Part shown: piece after piece, positions 50,177-61,860 of the stretch
How the letters are laid out: each line of letters starts with the position of its first letter
Position numbering within the stretch: the first letter of the stretch is position 1
Assembly (NCBI GenBank): GCA_009823395.1
Contig: CM020513.1
Coordinates: 9,136,501-9,200,500, forward strand
DNA length: 64,000 nt
Direction of reading: 5' to 3'
From: Thamnaconus septentrionalis
Taxonomy: Eukaryota; Chordata; Actinopteri; Tetraodontiformes; Monacanthidae
Program-made: the position numbers and the translations under genes
Notes under the pieces: generated by a model
The model's input: the letters and a program-made list of their open reading frames with translations, nothing else
Databases searched by the model: none
Told to the model about the DNA's origin: nothing

Positions 50177-50668
50177 GGTGAGTGTAGGGATGCAAATTAC
50201 CGTTTAACTCAATCATCGTTAGCTGATTGACCGGATCGATCGATTGACGATTAATTGATACGCGCAGATTTTTCTGAGAACCTAAATTTCACAATGAAAA
50301 ATGTGAAAGGAACACATTTTTTAACCCTTAAATAATGTTGAGGGTCCAATGTGACCCATTTTTACATTAGAGAACAGTAAAAACAGACTAAACATTTATC
50401 CTCTAACTTTAAGTTGACTTCTAATGGGTCACATTTCAACTTTTTTCCAAAAAAAAAGTTTCTTAAAAGTAACTTGTTGTAGGTATACTATGACCATCAC
50501 AGTGTCTACAGGTGAATTGCTCTTTCCTGCCACTACACTGTTATAATGATGTTAACTACCCGTGTAAAAAAAAAATTCAATTAATTACGACTAATTTAAT
50601 TGAATGGATTAAATTCTTAATCGACAATTAATCGATAATTAATACATTTTTAACATCCTAGGTGAGTG
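50177..50668. mobile_element. hAT element with 8-bp target duplication, non-autonomous
   Basis: The word ggtgagtg occurs perfectly at 50177-50184 and 50661-50668, bracketing a 476-bp insert. The insert begins tagggatg and ends catccta, short terminal inverted repeats with one extra G on the left. An 8-bp duplication with such ends is characteristic of hAT transposition. Subterminal sequence on both sides is rich in ATTAATCGAT words. Inside lies a separate 13-bp inverted repeat (50348-50360 against 50423-50435), which may be a nested element. No transposase frame is present. Confidence 0.85.
50348..50435. repeat. Inverted repeat nested in the hAT element
   Basis: aatgtgacccatt and aatgggtcacatt are perfect 13-bp complements separated by 62 bases. 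Possible nested insertion or part of the host element. Confidence 0.65.
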
Positions 50669-51571
50669 GTCATTTGAAAACAGAGCAGAGATGGTGAACT
50701 GTGGATGACACCGTCGGCTGCCGAGTCTCATTTAACAACCGGAATAAAGACCAACGGGAGCTCTAATTTTCTCAGAGGGAAGGATCAGAATGACTCGGAA
50801 AAGAACCCTAATGGAAATCGATGACTCCGGCAGAAGAGAAAACAGAGGAGAAACTGTTTCCTTTAGACTCAGTGACTCGTCGACAGCCAGCCAGAGCCGC
50901 ACTCACTCATGCATCCTGTCACATTCTTGTGGCTCTGGTGAGTTCTGGGAATTCCCACTTCCAATTTCCAGTGGCAGAGGAGATTCGGACGACAAACACT
51001 GTGTCACTGTTGCCCTTTTAAACAAACTGGAGCGCTGAGTCATCGGCAAAACGGAAAAAGATCAGAGCCTGAAGTCCGAAAAAAAAAAAAAAAACTGCAA
51101 ACGCGACTTTCAGCTCCGGCGGGATGGGCGACCGCTGAACTGATGAAAATTTCCCCATTAGTCCTGGTGCCAACTTCACTCAAACATCCACCAGTGGATC
51201 CTCCTTGGAAAAATTCAGTCATTCAAACACTTCCAACAAAACATCAAAATATATATATATATATACACAGTGAACCTCTCATTTCACTCAGGGTTCGGAT
51301 ATTTGTGTCTCTGCTTAAATGAAGAAGACGTGCTGGAAAGCATGACAAGGTTGCGGCAGACGTTGGGCTGCGTGCACACGGACAACAAGAAAACAGCTTC
51401 ACGTTGGCTGAAGTTTGAAATCAAGAAATTTTTGCTGTGTTTTTTTTGTCTTCTTGTATTTTTGAATATCAGCTCCAATAAAATGCAACTCCTTCACACT
51501 CTTTACAAGCGGAGGAGTGCAGAGCCAAACGGTACAGTCTGTGTTTATCCTGTCAGCATTCTCCTACACAT

Positions 51572-51573
<2 letters not shown>

Positions 51574-51620
<47 letters not shown>
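51574..51620 (+). repeat. (CA)n microsatellite
   Basis: Pure CA dinucleotide tract of about 47 bases. Confidence 0.96.
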
Positions 51621-51621
<1 letters not shown>

Positions 51622-53091
51622 GTCTCTCCAGTAAAAACTCAGGCAGCTCCGCCGAGTGTCTCGGCTCCTGCTTCACTTCTTCGACTACAATTCTCATCTT
51701 TCATGACTCCACCAACGCGCTCAGCCTCCTCGCATCTCCCTGTGCGATTATGGCCGTGAATTTTTTTGACTCGATACCGCCTGTTATCTGTCCGTTACTG
51801 CACCTTCGGCGCGCTGCGAAGGCCTGAGGGTCGGTACCAACACGTCACGTGATGCAGCGAGGGAGCTCTATTGCCACGAAACAGGGGTTCCTACTCCTGG
51901 AAGAGGTGCTTAATCTGATGAAAACCGCCTGCGATCATTTTTAAAACCTCCTCGCCCCGGAGTGTAATTTTTTTTTTTTTTTGTTCCCCTACTCGTCTCT
52001 TCTGGCTCCCTCTCGTGCACCTTCGCCGCTGCCAGCTGAATTTCTGGAACAGTAGCGAACAAGATTGTGAGAAATCTTCGGAATTTTGGCCCAGCTGACT
52101 GTACTGGGTGACTCCGTGGTGAATCAGAGGATTTGTGCTGAGAGCATTAAGTGGCAGCCTTATTGTTGTGTGTGAGAAAATGTCTTACATGCACAATGAC
52201 AGGAGGAGGGGTGGGGGGAGGGTGGAGGCGTTGTTTAACCCGACTTTGATTTTTTTTTCTTTCTTTTTTTCTGTCTGAGGAACTGGAAGCTCACAGCAGA
52301 TTATTTCACGACAAAATTTGCTTCTCAAAACGCGGATGACAATGAAAGCAGCACTTGCAGCTATAATTAGAGACGACAAACGCGCGTTTAGCACAACAAT
52401 GTCAACAAGGAGCGACGAGAATCGTAATACGTTGTGACTTCAAAGCCGCTCAGGTGGGATTCTGTCACCTTGTGCAGCGGCTGAATCGCTCAGACTTCAA
52501 CTCTGAGATTTCACTCATTCATCTTGCCAACTTCCACCATGAAGTCTTATCATCCCTCTCTCCCTCCCTCCATCCATCCATCCACCTCGTTTTCTGTCTT
52601 ATCCCGCGTTCATCGCCATGGGGATGCTTCTTTCAAACTCTGGGAAAATTTTCATACGATTCGAGAACCAATCAGCTTCCGTCGCTCACAATTGAAGCGG
52701 CAGCATGAGCTTGATGCAGGTCCAACAACCAGAAATAGAAGCTACTACGAGTTGTAAACAATGGCTGCTGCTCGAGAGATTAGCGTGGGCACTGCTGTAG
52801 CAGCAGCTTTATCATAGCAGATTTTTTTGAGAAATAAAATAGAGAACCAGCACTGGAATATTTTCTCAGCGGACAACATTGGTGATTGGTCAAACTTTAA
52901 TTTAGCAATGTAGAGCTAGCTGGAGCTAGCCAAGCAGGTGGTAGCACGTGGGTAACAAATCTGATCGGTCCACTTGAATGTGACTCACAGTTCTTCCAAG
53001 TCAGGTCTCTCCCTCCCAAATACTTTTGCGACGGGAATGTGGAAACGCTGCACCTGCCACATTTGCATTGTGAACTAATGAAAACGTTTGA

Positions 53092-53104
53092 CACGTGACA
53101 CGTG
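53092..53104. promoter_or_regulatory. Paired CACGTG E-boxes
   Basis: Two CACGTG hexamers with one base between them (cacgtgacacgtg); another CACGTG lies near 52944. These fit bHLH-zip factors such as USF, MYC or TFE types. Function is inferred. Confidence 0.3.
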
Positions 53105-53819
53105 ACACACACATTTGGTTGTCACACCACTTGCCTGATGTAACCGTCTACGTCCTCGTTCAACAGCCAATCCTCAGCAACCTCCGACTGTGTCGCTAAT
53201 CAAAAAAAAAGTATGCATAATTAGTAGTTTTGGCCCCCGCAAACGCTGCCGCCACTGCATGTTTTTCCATGTCTGCGATGCAAACAAAAAAAATGAAAGG
53301 AAAAAAGAAAGAAAGAAAGGGTGCGCGGCCCATTTTATTTTATTTCAACCGGTGCCCGCTCGGCCGAGTATTTGTTGTCAACAAGCAGAGCTTATAAAGT
53401 CACATCCAGACTACTATTACAGACGTTGGCAGCGCGCAGTTCCGCTCCCTGCAAGCGGGTCCAAAGCAGATGGCAGCGGAGTCATTCAGCCAAGGCCTTA
53501 ATAGAGCCACAGCTGCTGGCAGACAAAGCGAATCTCCCTCCATATGTACTTGCCGCGAAAAAACACAGCCGCGGCTCCTGTACGCTAGGCGCCGCGCGAC
53601 GCCACCGTCCACGAGCGATGACTCACGCGGCTGGTGCTCCTCCGTCAGTGCCCCGCCCGGTCCAGCCCTATCTGGCCCAATTTCAACGGCAGCTGACGGC
53701 TGACGGCTGACAGGTACGTCCTTGTGGCTCCGCTCGCGCCTGATGGTAAAAATGCCGCTGGCAGCGCACAAAAGGAAAAATAAAAAATAAAACGCACGCA
53801 TCCATCTCGCAGGGTGAGA

Positions 53820-54070
53820 CGGGAGGAGCCGTCGCTAATTCAAGACTAATTGTTATTCATTAAGTCTTCCAACGCTATGTTACTGCGTTTTATAATTACT
53901 TAAAATGTGCTGTGAAATACCCGTCCTTTTGCATTTTAATTAGCGGCGTGTCTGCTCGCTTAGCCGCGGCTACACTTATGCTAATGAGTTCAAGCTGAGT
54001 TCACCTGAACTCTCATTAACGATTTTTATTGGAGACATCGGCCGGGGTATGTCACCGCTTTCTCTAATCG
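53820..54070. promoter_or_regulatory. TAAT-dense candidate enhancer
   Basis: About ten TAAT/ATTA homeodomain cores lie within 250 bases, together with a POU-like atgctaat (53978-53985), interspersed with CpG-containing words. The mixture resembles the conserved non-coding elements of developmental gene deserts. Conservation cannot be judged from one sequence. Confidence 0.3.
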
Positions 54071-54906
54071 TAGCAAACGTTCCGACGGTCGCCAGTTCAG
54101 CGAGGTCACTTTCAAATACGAGTCGCACCACGTAATGAACAACTTGTGTGAGAGTTTCTTGGTCTCGCGTTTTTTCTCTGTATTTTATTTTAATTAGAAA
54201 CTGCGAATTCAGTGGAATGAATCACACAACCGCACGAATGATTGATGATGAATCACATGCGGTGCAATTAACATCATGCTGACCTGAGTTGCATCATTTG
54301 CCGATGAGGCTGAAAGCTATTAGCATGCAGGGAAGGAAGCTGTGGCCAAGGACAAAAACTCAGTATTTCACTCGTTAAAGTTGCTGATCTGACATGAATC
54401 TAACTCGTAAATGTGGTTAAAATGTGAGTAAGGGAGCATCTTTGCGTGCTGCCACACTGGGCGAGGATTAATTGGCCTGGTGAATGAGCTGCGCCCAGCC
54501 AATTCCGGAAGTTGCCTGTGAGTTATAAATAGTTTGACTTCCATCATGACAACCAGTGTTTGACATGGGGGTCGAAGGGGGGGTCGAATCCACGAGTTAC
54601 GAGGCGGAAAAGTTGCTTACCAGGGCAAATTTCCGCGAGGAGACCATCAGATAAGAGGCTCATTATGCAGCGGGGCCAACAAAGTCGAGCCAGACATGCT
54701 GTACAAGTGTGAGAGGCACGATGAGCGGCTTAAAAACTCACTCAGGTGAAGGGCAAAATAGCGAGAGGGTTGCCATGAGATTAATATTTGTAATTAATAT
54801 TAAATGAGTCACTCAAGTGCTTTTGTTTACCGAGTGGGAGCGGTCGCGGATCAACAATCCCAGCTGATGCAGCCGCAACGTTAGCACGGCCATCACAGGC
54901 ATCTGC

Positions 54907-54936
54907 CGCACGCGCACGCGCGCGCGCACGCACACA
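54907..54936 (+). repeat. Alternating CG/CA tract, Z-DNA prone
   Basis: An uninterrupted purine-pyrimidine alternation of CG and CA dinucleotides including cgcgcgcgc. This composition favours left-handed Z-DNA. Confidence 0.75.
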
Positions 54937-56400
54937 ACTCGTTAAAGTTGCCACCACTTGTTTGCGGAAGAGAAACTTATCAGCAAACTTCAGGGTTCGA
55001 CATCAAAGTCGGCAGCGTTCGCGCAGCGCAAATCTGTCACGGCGTACACAGCGTGCAGGCCACACTGAGCTACAGACAAACACACGCACGCACAAACACA
55101 CACACACACACGCACAGTTCAAAGAGGGTTGTGCTGCCGCATCAAGTTGTTATGTAGCTTTCTGCAGCAAGACTCATCCCACGGGCCTTATGGTGGGTGA
55201 GTCTCCACTAATGGCGGGACTCATTTGGAGCTGCTGGCATCTTTGTATTTAGAGACCTGGCTGTGAGCGTTTGGGGCGATGAAGGCATCCTGCCAACATG
55301 TTGTCAAAAGGAAAAATTTCAGGGGCAGAGAGAAGAAGGAAGAGAAAGGTGCTGCGTGGCGGTAATATCGGAAAAAAGCACCGAAACAGGAAAACAACAT
55401 TTTTCGGGCAATTCCAGGATCAGAGATTTAGGAGAGCACAAACAACACACATGCCCGGCGCAGCGAAGGATTTTCATTTTTCCCAACAAAACACTGGATA
55501 TTTTAAGTGTATTTGGGCAAACCATCTAGGAAAACAGATTCCTTTGTTCGTGGGAACCCTGTGACTAACCAAACAATCCAAGAAAATTCCCTTTAAAGCC
55601 GAGCCACAAAGCCATTGTACGGTTTCCAACATTAAAAGATAAAATTGTACAAACAAGAAAAGAAAGTTGGTCTAACAATAAGTGCCATGTAAACACAGGG
55701 ATAAATAAACAACTACGAAAGATATCAATTGTTTAACACTGCTCCATCCTTGGCAGGTGATTTGGCAAAATAAAAGTCAGCGTATCTTGAAAGACAGCGG
55801 CCTCGGACTTGAGACTGTTTTCAGTAAACCCGTCATGCGACTTCGACGCGGTCGGGCTGTGCCAGTGCTGGCTTGAAACGAGGTTCAGACCAGAAGCGAC
55901 CTTTCAAAACCTTTGCTGAACTCCAAACGGCAGCACGGAACCAGTTGAGACGGCGCACAACAATCAATCTGCCACGTCAAACACAACAGCGAGCAGCAAA
56001 ACTGGACGAAAGTAGTGAAGGGAGAGCAGGTTCGAACAGGAGCTGATTCTACGCCGCAATCTGACTGAAGCAGCACATGCACAGCAATGAAAACTTGCGA
56101 GTTCAGTCGACGCGCTTTAACCAAACCCCTGTGCCAGCTGTCAACACCAGCACTGGCAAGCTGTAGTTTTCTAAAAGAAAAAAAATGAAAAAATTCTCAG
56201 TTTTCAGTGGGATCAAACCCTTGAACACCTGAATACAAAAAGGTGTAAAAAAAAAAAAAAAGAGAAGAAAACTGTTTAACAGGTGTGGGAGCTGAATTCC
56301 ACCACTACTGAAACAACCATCGTCACCTGACAAAAACGCCAGTCTAGTTCTCGGATCGTTCCGTCCAGACAAGGAAACGGCAATTTCCCTTGATTTCTTA

Positions 56401-56431
56401 TGTTGCCTTCACACTTTGTGTGAAGGCAACA
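56401..56431. repeat. Hairpin: 14-bp perfect inverted repeat, 3-base loop
   Basis: The arms tgttgccttcacac and gtgtgaaggcaaca pair perfectly around ttt. The word gaaggcaacagca also occurs at about 34098-34110, which suggests a small dispersed element end. The arms are too short for a microRNA precursor. Confidence 0.8.
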
Positions 56432-56652
56432 GCAACAACAGAACTCTCAATCTTCCGTCCACTAGGCGACTCTGCTCTCTCGCTTGTCCAGCGGCTCTTT
56501 GTTCTGACATGCATCTGCACTCTTGTGCGGCTACTGTGACAGGACCAGTGACGTCTTAGGTCTCCCACATCAACAGATGGAAAATCTGAGAGCTTAAAAG
56601 ACGCTTAAGAACGACGTCAGACCCGTTTGAAATGCCTTTTCTTTAGAGTTTT

Positions 56653-56662
56653 AGGGGGCGCT
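56653..56662 (+). promoter_or_regulatory. CTCF-like core
   Basis: agggggcgct matches the invariant half of the CTCF consensus; the upstream half (gttttt-like) matches poorly. Low-confidence motif match by eye. Confidence 0.25.
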
Positions 56663-57901
56663 GAGGTTCCCTTGAGCAGCCGGGAAAGTGGCTGCCAGAA
56701 GGGCGTCTAACATATGGACAAGGAAGTCTGAGCCTCTCTGAGCTACTTTTTTTTTTACAAGAAAAGGCAGGGTGAAGTCGAGGGGGAAGAGGTAAGACCA
56801 GCCAACTTTGCGGCGATGACCGCGAAGCAATCATGTGAGCATTTCGCCACACGACAAAAGGTTGGACCGACGCCGTTTGCGGGCAGTAAGGTGAGGAGGC
56901 CCGGCATCCAGACGCAGACAAGTTTAGCGGGAGGATCAATAAAGTGGATTTGTGAAGAGGGGGATGTGAAGTGATGCAGAGATGGGCGAGGGTGGGAGAA
57001 GACGGAGCTGCGGGGCAGATGGTGTTTGAACACACTTGCCTGCCGAGAGCCGGGGGAGCGTGCAGAAAAGCAACAGAGGGAGGCTGCCGGCGTCCAGCTT
57101 GTGTCAGCGCGGACGTGCCAACTGGAGGGCGGCGGAAAAGGCGGCACTCCCCCCCCGGCACCCGTCTGGACGAGTTTGGCCATCAGAGCTGCGCGAACGA
57201 TCCAGATATTAATGTGGACACGCTGGAGAAAACACACAGTCGAGCTCTCCAACACCCCCTCCGTCGAAAAAAAACATCCACCGCAAGTTGTGGTTTTTTG
57301 GTGAAATCGTTTTTTCGCTTTTCGGCTGTGAAAGGGGACCAATAACAACCTGTTTGTTCGAGCGACGCTCCTCTGGACGCGCAGGACAAAAGGAAGCAGA
57401 GAAGTAGGACGGTCTGAAATGCCGAAAATACCGAAATACTGAAGGCGCTTTGCGCACGAATCGGGGATAAATGCCACGACACGGATTTGTGACGGAAAAC
57501 AAATTTCATGAAAAGGTTTTGAAAGGATGAGAAAAAAAAAGAAATCCTCGAGGGACGAAGCTCTTGTTCTCTGTCGGCTTCTCCATTAAAAAAAAAAAAA
57601 AAAGGAGGAAACAAACAAACGGCATGGTAGTCAGTCCAGGACATATTTCTGGCTGTCAGCTTTGGGCAGTTTATAGCACTTTCACAGACGCCGGCACCTC
57701 ATCCAAGAAGACCAAGCAGCAGCAAAGTCCCTAATGAGCCCAACTAATTGTCAGTACGAGTTGTCTTTAAGGGTTTCTTTTCTCCTTTTTTTTTTTTTTT
57801 TTTTAAATTTATATAATCTGTGTCTTGTTTGCTTGTTTGTCAAAGAGTTGCATTTGGTCCTGAGAGACACAGATAATGAGCTTGTCAGCCATTGTTCTTC
57901 A

Positions 57902-57925
57902 TGTTGTTGTTGTTGTTGTTGTTGT
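57902..57925 (+). repeat. (GTT)n microsatellite
   Basis: Eight consecutive TGT/GTT units. Confidence 0.93.
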
Positions 57926-58944
57926 GGGAGACAGAGGCCATCTTGATTAGCCGGCGTGTTTGTTTACACGGTGGAAATTTGGCCAACGTCAATCCGAAAA
58001 ATAAAAGGGCCGCTTTTTCACGGCAGGATAGTTCCAATTAGTGTGGAAATACTCCGAAATCCCAATCAGAGGTGACAAAAAAAAAAAAAATGTGTCTACA
58101 TAATTCACAGAGCTGTTTTGAAGTCATAGTTGATGTTTTGGGGTTAAATGAGGTATTTTTGCTCCAATACGAGAATAACTGTTTAACAACTGAAATTCTA
58201 CTTCATTTTCACAGAGAAGCCAAATATGGCCTGTCTAAAAATGCTGATCTGGGTCCAGCTCAAGTGAACCAAAAGTACGGAACAGGCTAACACACAGAGC
58301 ATTGTGGGTAATCAATCAAATTAATCAATTTTTTTTATGCTTTCAATAGATCATTCTTGTTGCAGCGCCGGCAACAGCCGAGGAGGGAAATGCCACATTG
58401 AAAAAGTGAAAACGACCTCAGGTGACCCGAGGCCGGCGGCTTCAGAAACCCGACAAGAGCATCAAACACCATCCACATCAAACGCAAAACGACAAACACA
58501 GAGAGGCAATGGGAGTGTATTGTAAGATCACCGGCTTGCTAATGAGCGGCAGCTCTGCTGGCTCCCGGGTGACTTTTGCATGGGTGACCCCCGTCTGGGA
58601 TTTAACCCGGGAGCTAAACGGCAGATGTGCATCATCCTATCAAACGGCGCGTCTGACTGCGGGCGAGCGCTCCGACTAAACACCTTCACCCCTCTGATCA
58701 AGGTCTGTCACCTGGGGTCGGCTTCAAAGCGCGCTAGCTCGACTGAATTGAATATAGATATGGCTTAAATGAATTATGAATGGGATCCAATTCCGAATGT
58801 GAAAATGCGGTCGCAAATTTAAAAAGGGATTTTTTTTTTTTTTCCTTTTTTCTCCCTAGAGCTAGTGATGATAAGTCTGGAGAGCTAAACCCACCGTGAG
58901 CGGACGGACACGCACGCTGGAGCGGGAGGGTGAAATGTTGACAG

Positions 58945-58946
<2 letters not shown>

Positions 58947-58987
<41 letters not shown>
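58947..58987 (+). repeat. (AC)n microsatellite
   Basis: Pure AC tract of about 40 bases. Confidence 0.96.
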
Positions 58988-58990
<3 letters not shown>

Positions 58991-59481
58991 AGGCCCGCAT
59001 GTGTTATTTTGAGGCAGTGTGTTTTTGCTCGCGCAGCTCTGTTTCTAGTAGAGCTGTGCATTTTAAAATGACACGCTAATAGCTCAACAGCCACACGCTG
59101 GCAAATTACCAGTGAATTACCCACCGATAGCTAGCGCTAAACACGCTGATACGCTGGAGAATCCTTGCTCAGTAAAAAAATGTGTGTGTGTGTGTGTGTT
59201 TTGTATTAGATTAAGTGCAGGCACAGCAGAATACACGCACACACATATCCAAGCTATCCCCATGTAGCGACGGCTCAAGTTGATCTCATTAGCTTCTCCC
59301 TTCGTTTGAATAGGGCTAATTGCTAATTGCGTGCAGACACACACAATCGCAGCCTCCGACGCACAATCGAAACCCTCGTAGAGGGGGAGAGGGGAAAGAA
59401 TGGCGGAGATCGGGGGCGTCAGGGTGAGAGATAAAAAAGCACGGGATGCTCTTAGGAAGAAAGGAAGTGTGCGGCGCCGCC

Positions 59482-59509
<28 letters not shown>
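59482..59509 (+). repeat. (GA)n microsatellite
   Basis: Pure GA tract of about 28 bases following a GC-rich ggcgccgcc word. Confidence 0.95.
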
Positions 59510-59514
<5 letters not shown>

Positions 59515-61470
59515 CTTCATTACTTTGGAGCCTTCGATAAGGAGTTTCTTCGCCCGAGCGCTAGCTGCCGGCTGGCCGGCTGCGGACTGGCTCCGAGTCA
59601 AAATGTCTTTGAGAAGCTATTTGTTTCCAATACCCCTAATAAAGGAATTAATGTTATGTTAATGACTCTGTGGCCGATTACCGCGCCGCTGATGGATCCG
59701 TCCGCACTTGAAAATCTCTTTTCCCTTCCGTCCGCTGTGGCTGTTTGAGCCGCAGCCTTTGTCAGGTAATTTATGGGAGGACATTAAGCCGTTAATACAT
59801 TGTGTTGCCCAAAAAAAAAGAAGAAAAAAAAAGAAGAGGAAAATGCGACAGTTTAATGGCACTGCGTGGATGAGCAAACTGTCCATCAATAACGTGGTAT
59901 AATGAAGTCCGCCAGCGGCCAGGGAGAAGACAGCAAAACCTCCCCTGGAAACTGTGAGTTGGTCTGTTTTTTTAGTCCTCACAGGTCCAGGTGTTTAGCA
60001 CTGGTATGGCAGGATAATAATAACTTCACTCACGACAGAGTTTTAGGAGCGATGATGTAGCAAAGCAACTTTAAAAAAATCGTTGAGGCTCTAAAACTTA
60101 ATCGCCTCCAGGCCAAATCACAGCTTCGCTGCTCGCTTGTTAACTTCCCATTTATTCATTCACGTATTTATTTTTTAAAGGAAGAAGTGAGAAAAGGAGC
60201 AACAAACCCACTCCTGCCTGCCTGACTGCCTCTGTCTTGATTCTCATTCTGAGCCTAGAGCCAAAAAAAAATCCTTTTCTTTGCCAAAGTCTGAAAATCC
60301 CAGATCTTTATTTCTGCCGTCTTGTCCCTTTTGTCTTCCGTCTCATTCCCCCGGTATTGAAACCTCTCCCATTCATTTCGACAGCTGAGCGTGATTGACA
60401 ATGAACTTGTCTGACTGCAAAGGCCAGCCGGCGCTGCTGGCTGCGGGATGTGCAGCAGCAGCAGCGGCGACCACTTCAGGTGCTGTGCGGTGCATCAGTC
60501 GCTGCCGCAGCTCTGCTTGACTATGCAACAAGTCCTTGAAAACGCGGCTTTTCGCTTTAGCCGGAGAGGTGCCCTTTGAGGTTTTATTTTTGAAATTATG
60601 CTTACAAGGACATTGCCATTTTTTTTTTTTTTTCCTTGAGCTCCGACAACTGAAAAGTGTCATGTAAACAACACACAAACGAGAACTGGGAAATACTGAG
60701 GCATTTTTGCCGGCTGCTGCACTTTGAAAGCAGTTTTTCATTTTTTCATTTTTTTTTTGTATTTTTGTTTTCGATGTTCACTTGTGATCCATTATGATTT
60801 TTTCAGAGGATGCTGGATTTCCATGAGTGCGTGCGAGCAATGGCGGGGCTTAATTCAAGAGTTTTAGCACAAGGATGCTTATCTCGCGACGAGACCTATT
60901 GAATAGGCCTGAGGGGGGCAGTGTTATTATATATGAAGCAGAACCACACACTTCTCCCACCCCCCACCACCATCCCAGATAGCAGCCTCGTCTGCCCTGC
61001 AGCCAATCAGACAACGGGGAATTAAACCAGTTAAGTGGCAAATGAATTAGACATTAATTACGGCCCATATAGCTAATCATCTGAGTGCTGCCAAGTCGGT
61101 CTGGGGTCTGAGAGGCTTGTCGATGTATGTATGCAGACACACACACACACAGACATACACCCACACACACACACAGCGGGATTTTATGATGAAGTCTTTG
61201 TTTGAAAAATGAAAAAAAAAAAGTGAGAGACAAAAGGCAACACTTCACTCTGGAGTGGGGAGGCACGATCACACTTACGCCAAGTGCTACAAACAAAAAC
61301 AGCAGATTAGGGCCCGCGCAACTGGCCTGGTGTGAGCGCAGGTTTTAATATCTCCCAGCAAATCTATTAATTAGCATCGCTGGCTGCTGATTCAACTGGC
61401 TCATTAACTTTACCATTGACATCGGCACCGAACAACCGGTCAGGACTGGAGAGACAGAACTCAGTCGAAA

Positions 61471-61597
61471 TCCATCCATCCACCCATCCATCCATCATCC
61501 ATCCATCCATCCATCCATCCATCCATCCATCCATCCATCTATCATCCATCCATCCATCCATCATCCATCCATCCCCATCCATCCATCCATCCATCCC
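61471..61597 (+). repeat. (ATCC)n tract, tail of a minus-strand SINE
   Basis: About 127 bases of ATCC tetranucleotides with several dropped bases. On the minus strand this is a GGAT repeat at the 3' end of the SINE copy at 61598-61860, so it probably grew from the SINE tail. Confidence 0.95.
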
Positions 61598-61860
61598 TGC
61601 TTCTCTTGCACATATATTGTGGACTAGTTGCAAGTTTACTGCAGAACCACATCTAGAAAAAAAACAAAAAAACATTCACACTCACACCTACAGACAAATT
61701 AGCCAATTATCCAAAAACTGTGCATGTCTCAGCGTGGGAGGAAGCTGGAGTGCCTGGAGAGAAGCACATGAAGACTCGGGAAGACAGCGCGGACTGAGAA
61801 GGGTTGGAATCAAACCCTCAGCTTTCTTCTCAACAGCGTTTACCGCTGCACCACCGTGAT
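61598..61860 (-). mobile_element. tRNA-derived SINE, diverged copy
   Basis: On the minus strand the copy begins atcacggtggtgcagcggta, parallel to the head of the copy at 31984, and carries a decayed B box ggtttgattcc (plus positions 61806-61816) with C changed to T at the CpG. It continues through ctccaggcactccagcttcc and attggctaatttgtctgtag to the GGAT tail. Divergence is much higher than in the first copy and no target duplication can be read, so this is an old insertion. Confidence 0.8.

Larger units (their letters stand above)
50669..53819. other. Non-coding stretch
   Basis: No gene is recognised. It contains poly-A (about 51078-51093), an AC tract (51574-51620), poly-T near 51968-51981, paired E-boxes (53092-53104) and a GC-rich stretch near 53400-53760. 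The 185-codon frame at 51270-51827 spans the AC repeat and has no motif. Confidence 0.45.
54071..61470. other. Non-coding stretch
   Basis: No gene is recognised in 7.4 kb. Noted inside: a CG/CA alternating tract (54907-54936), a small CA tract (about 55095-55112), a 14-bp perfect hairpin (56401-56431), a CTCF-like core (56653-56662), a GTT repeat (57902-57925), an AC tract (58947-58987), a GA tract (59482-59509) and a TAAT-containing segment (about 59630-59800). The long overlapping frames at 56643-57644 are on both strands, Pro/Ser-rich and without domains. Confidence 0.45.

Noticed and set aside
51270..51827. 185-codon plus-strand frame
   Set aside because: It spans a CA repeat read as alternating Thr-His and has no recognisable domain.
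54580..54605. gtcgaatccacg, resembling a T-arm
   Set aside because: No matching acceptor stem or A box within tRNA distance.
56755..57477. 240-codon minus-strand frame, with other long frames overlapping on both strands
   Set aside because: Composition is Pro/Ser/Cys-rich without motifs, and equally long frames exist on the opposite strand, as expected in GC-rich non-coding DNA.
61471..61597. Spaced repeats that could suggest a CRISPR array
   Set aside because: This is a tetranucleotide microsatellite with no unique spacers; the genome is vertebrate.
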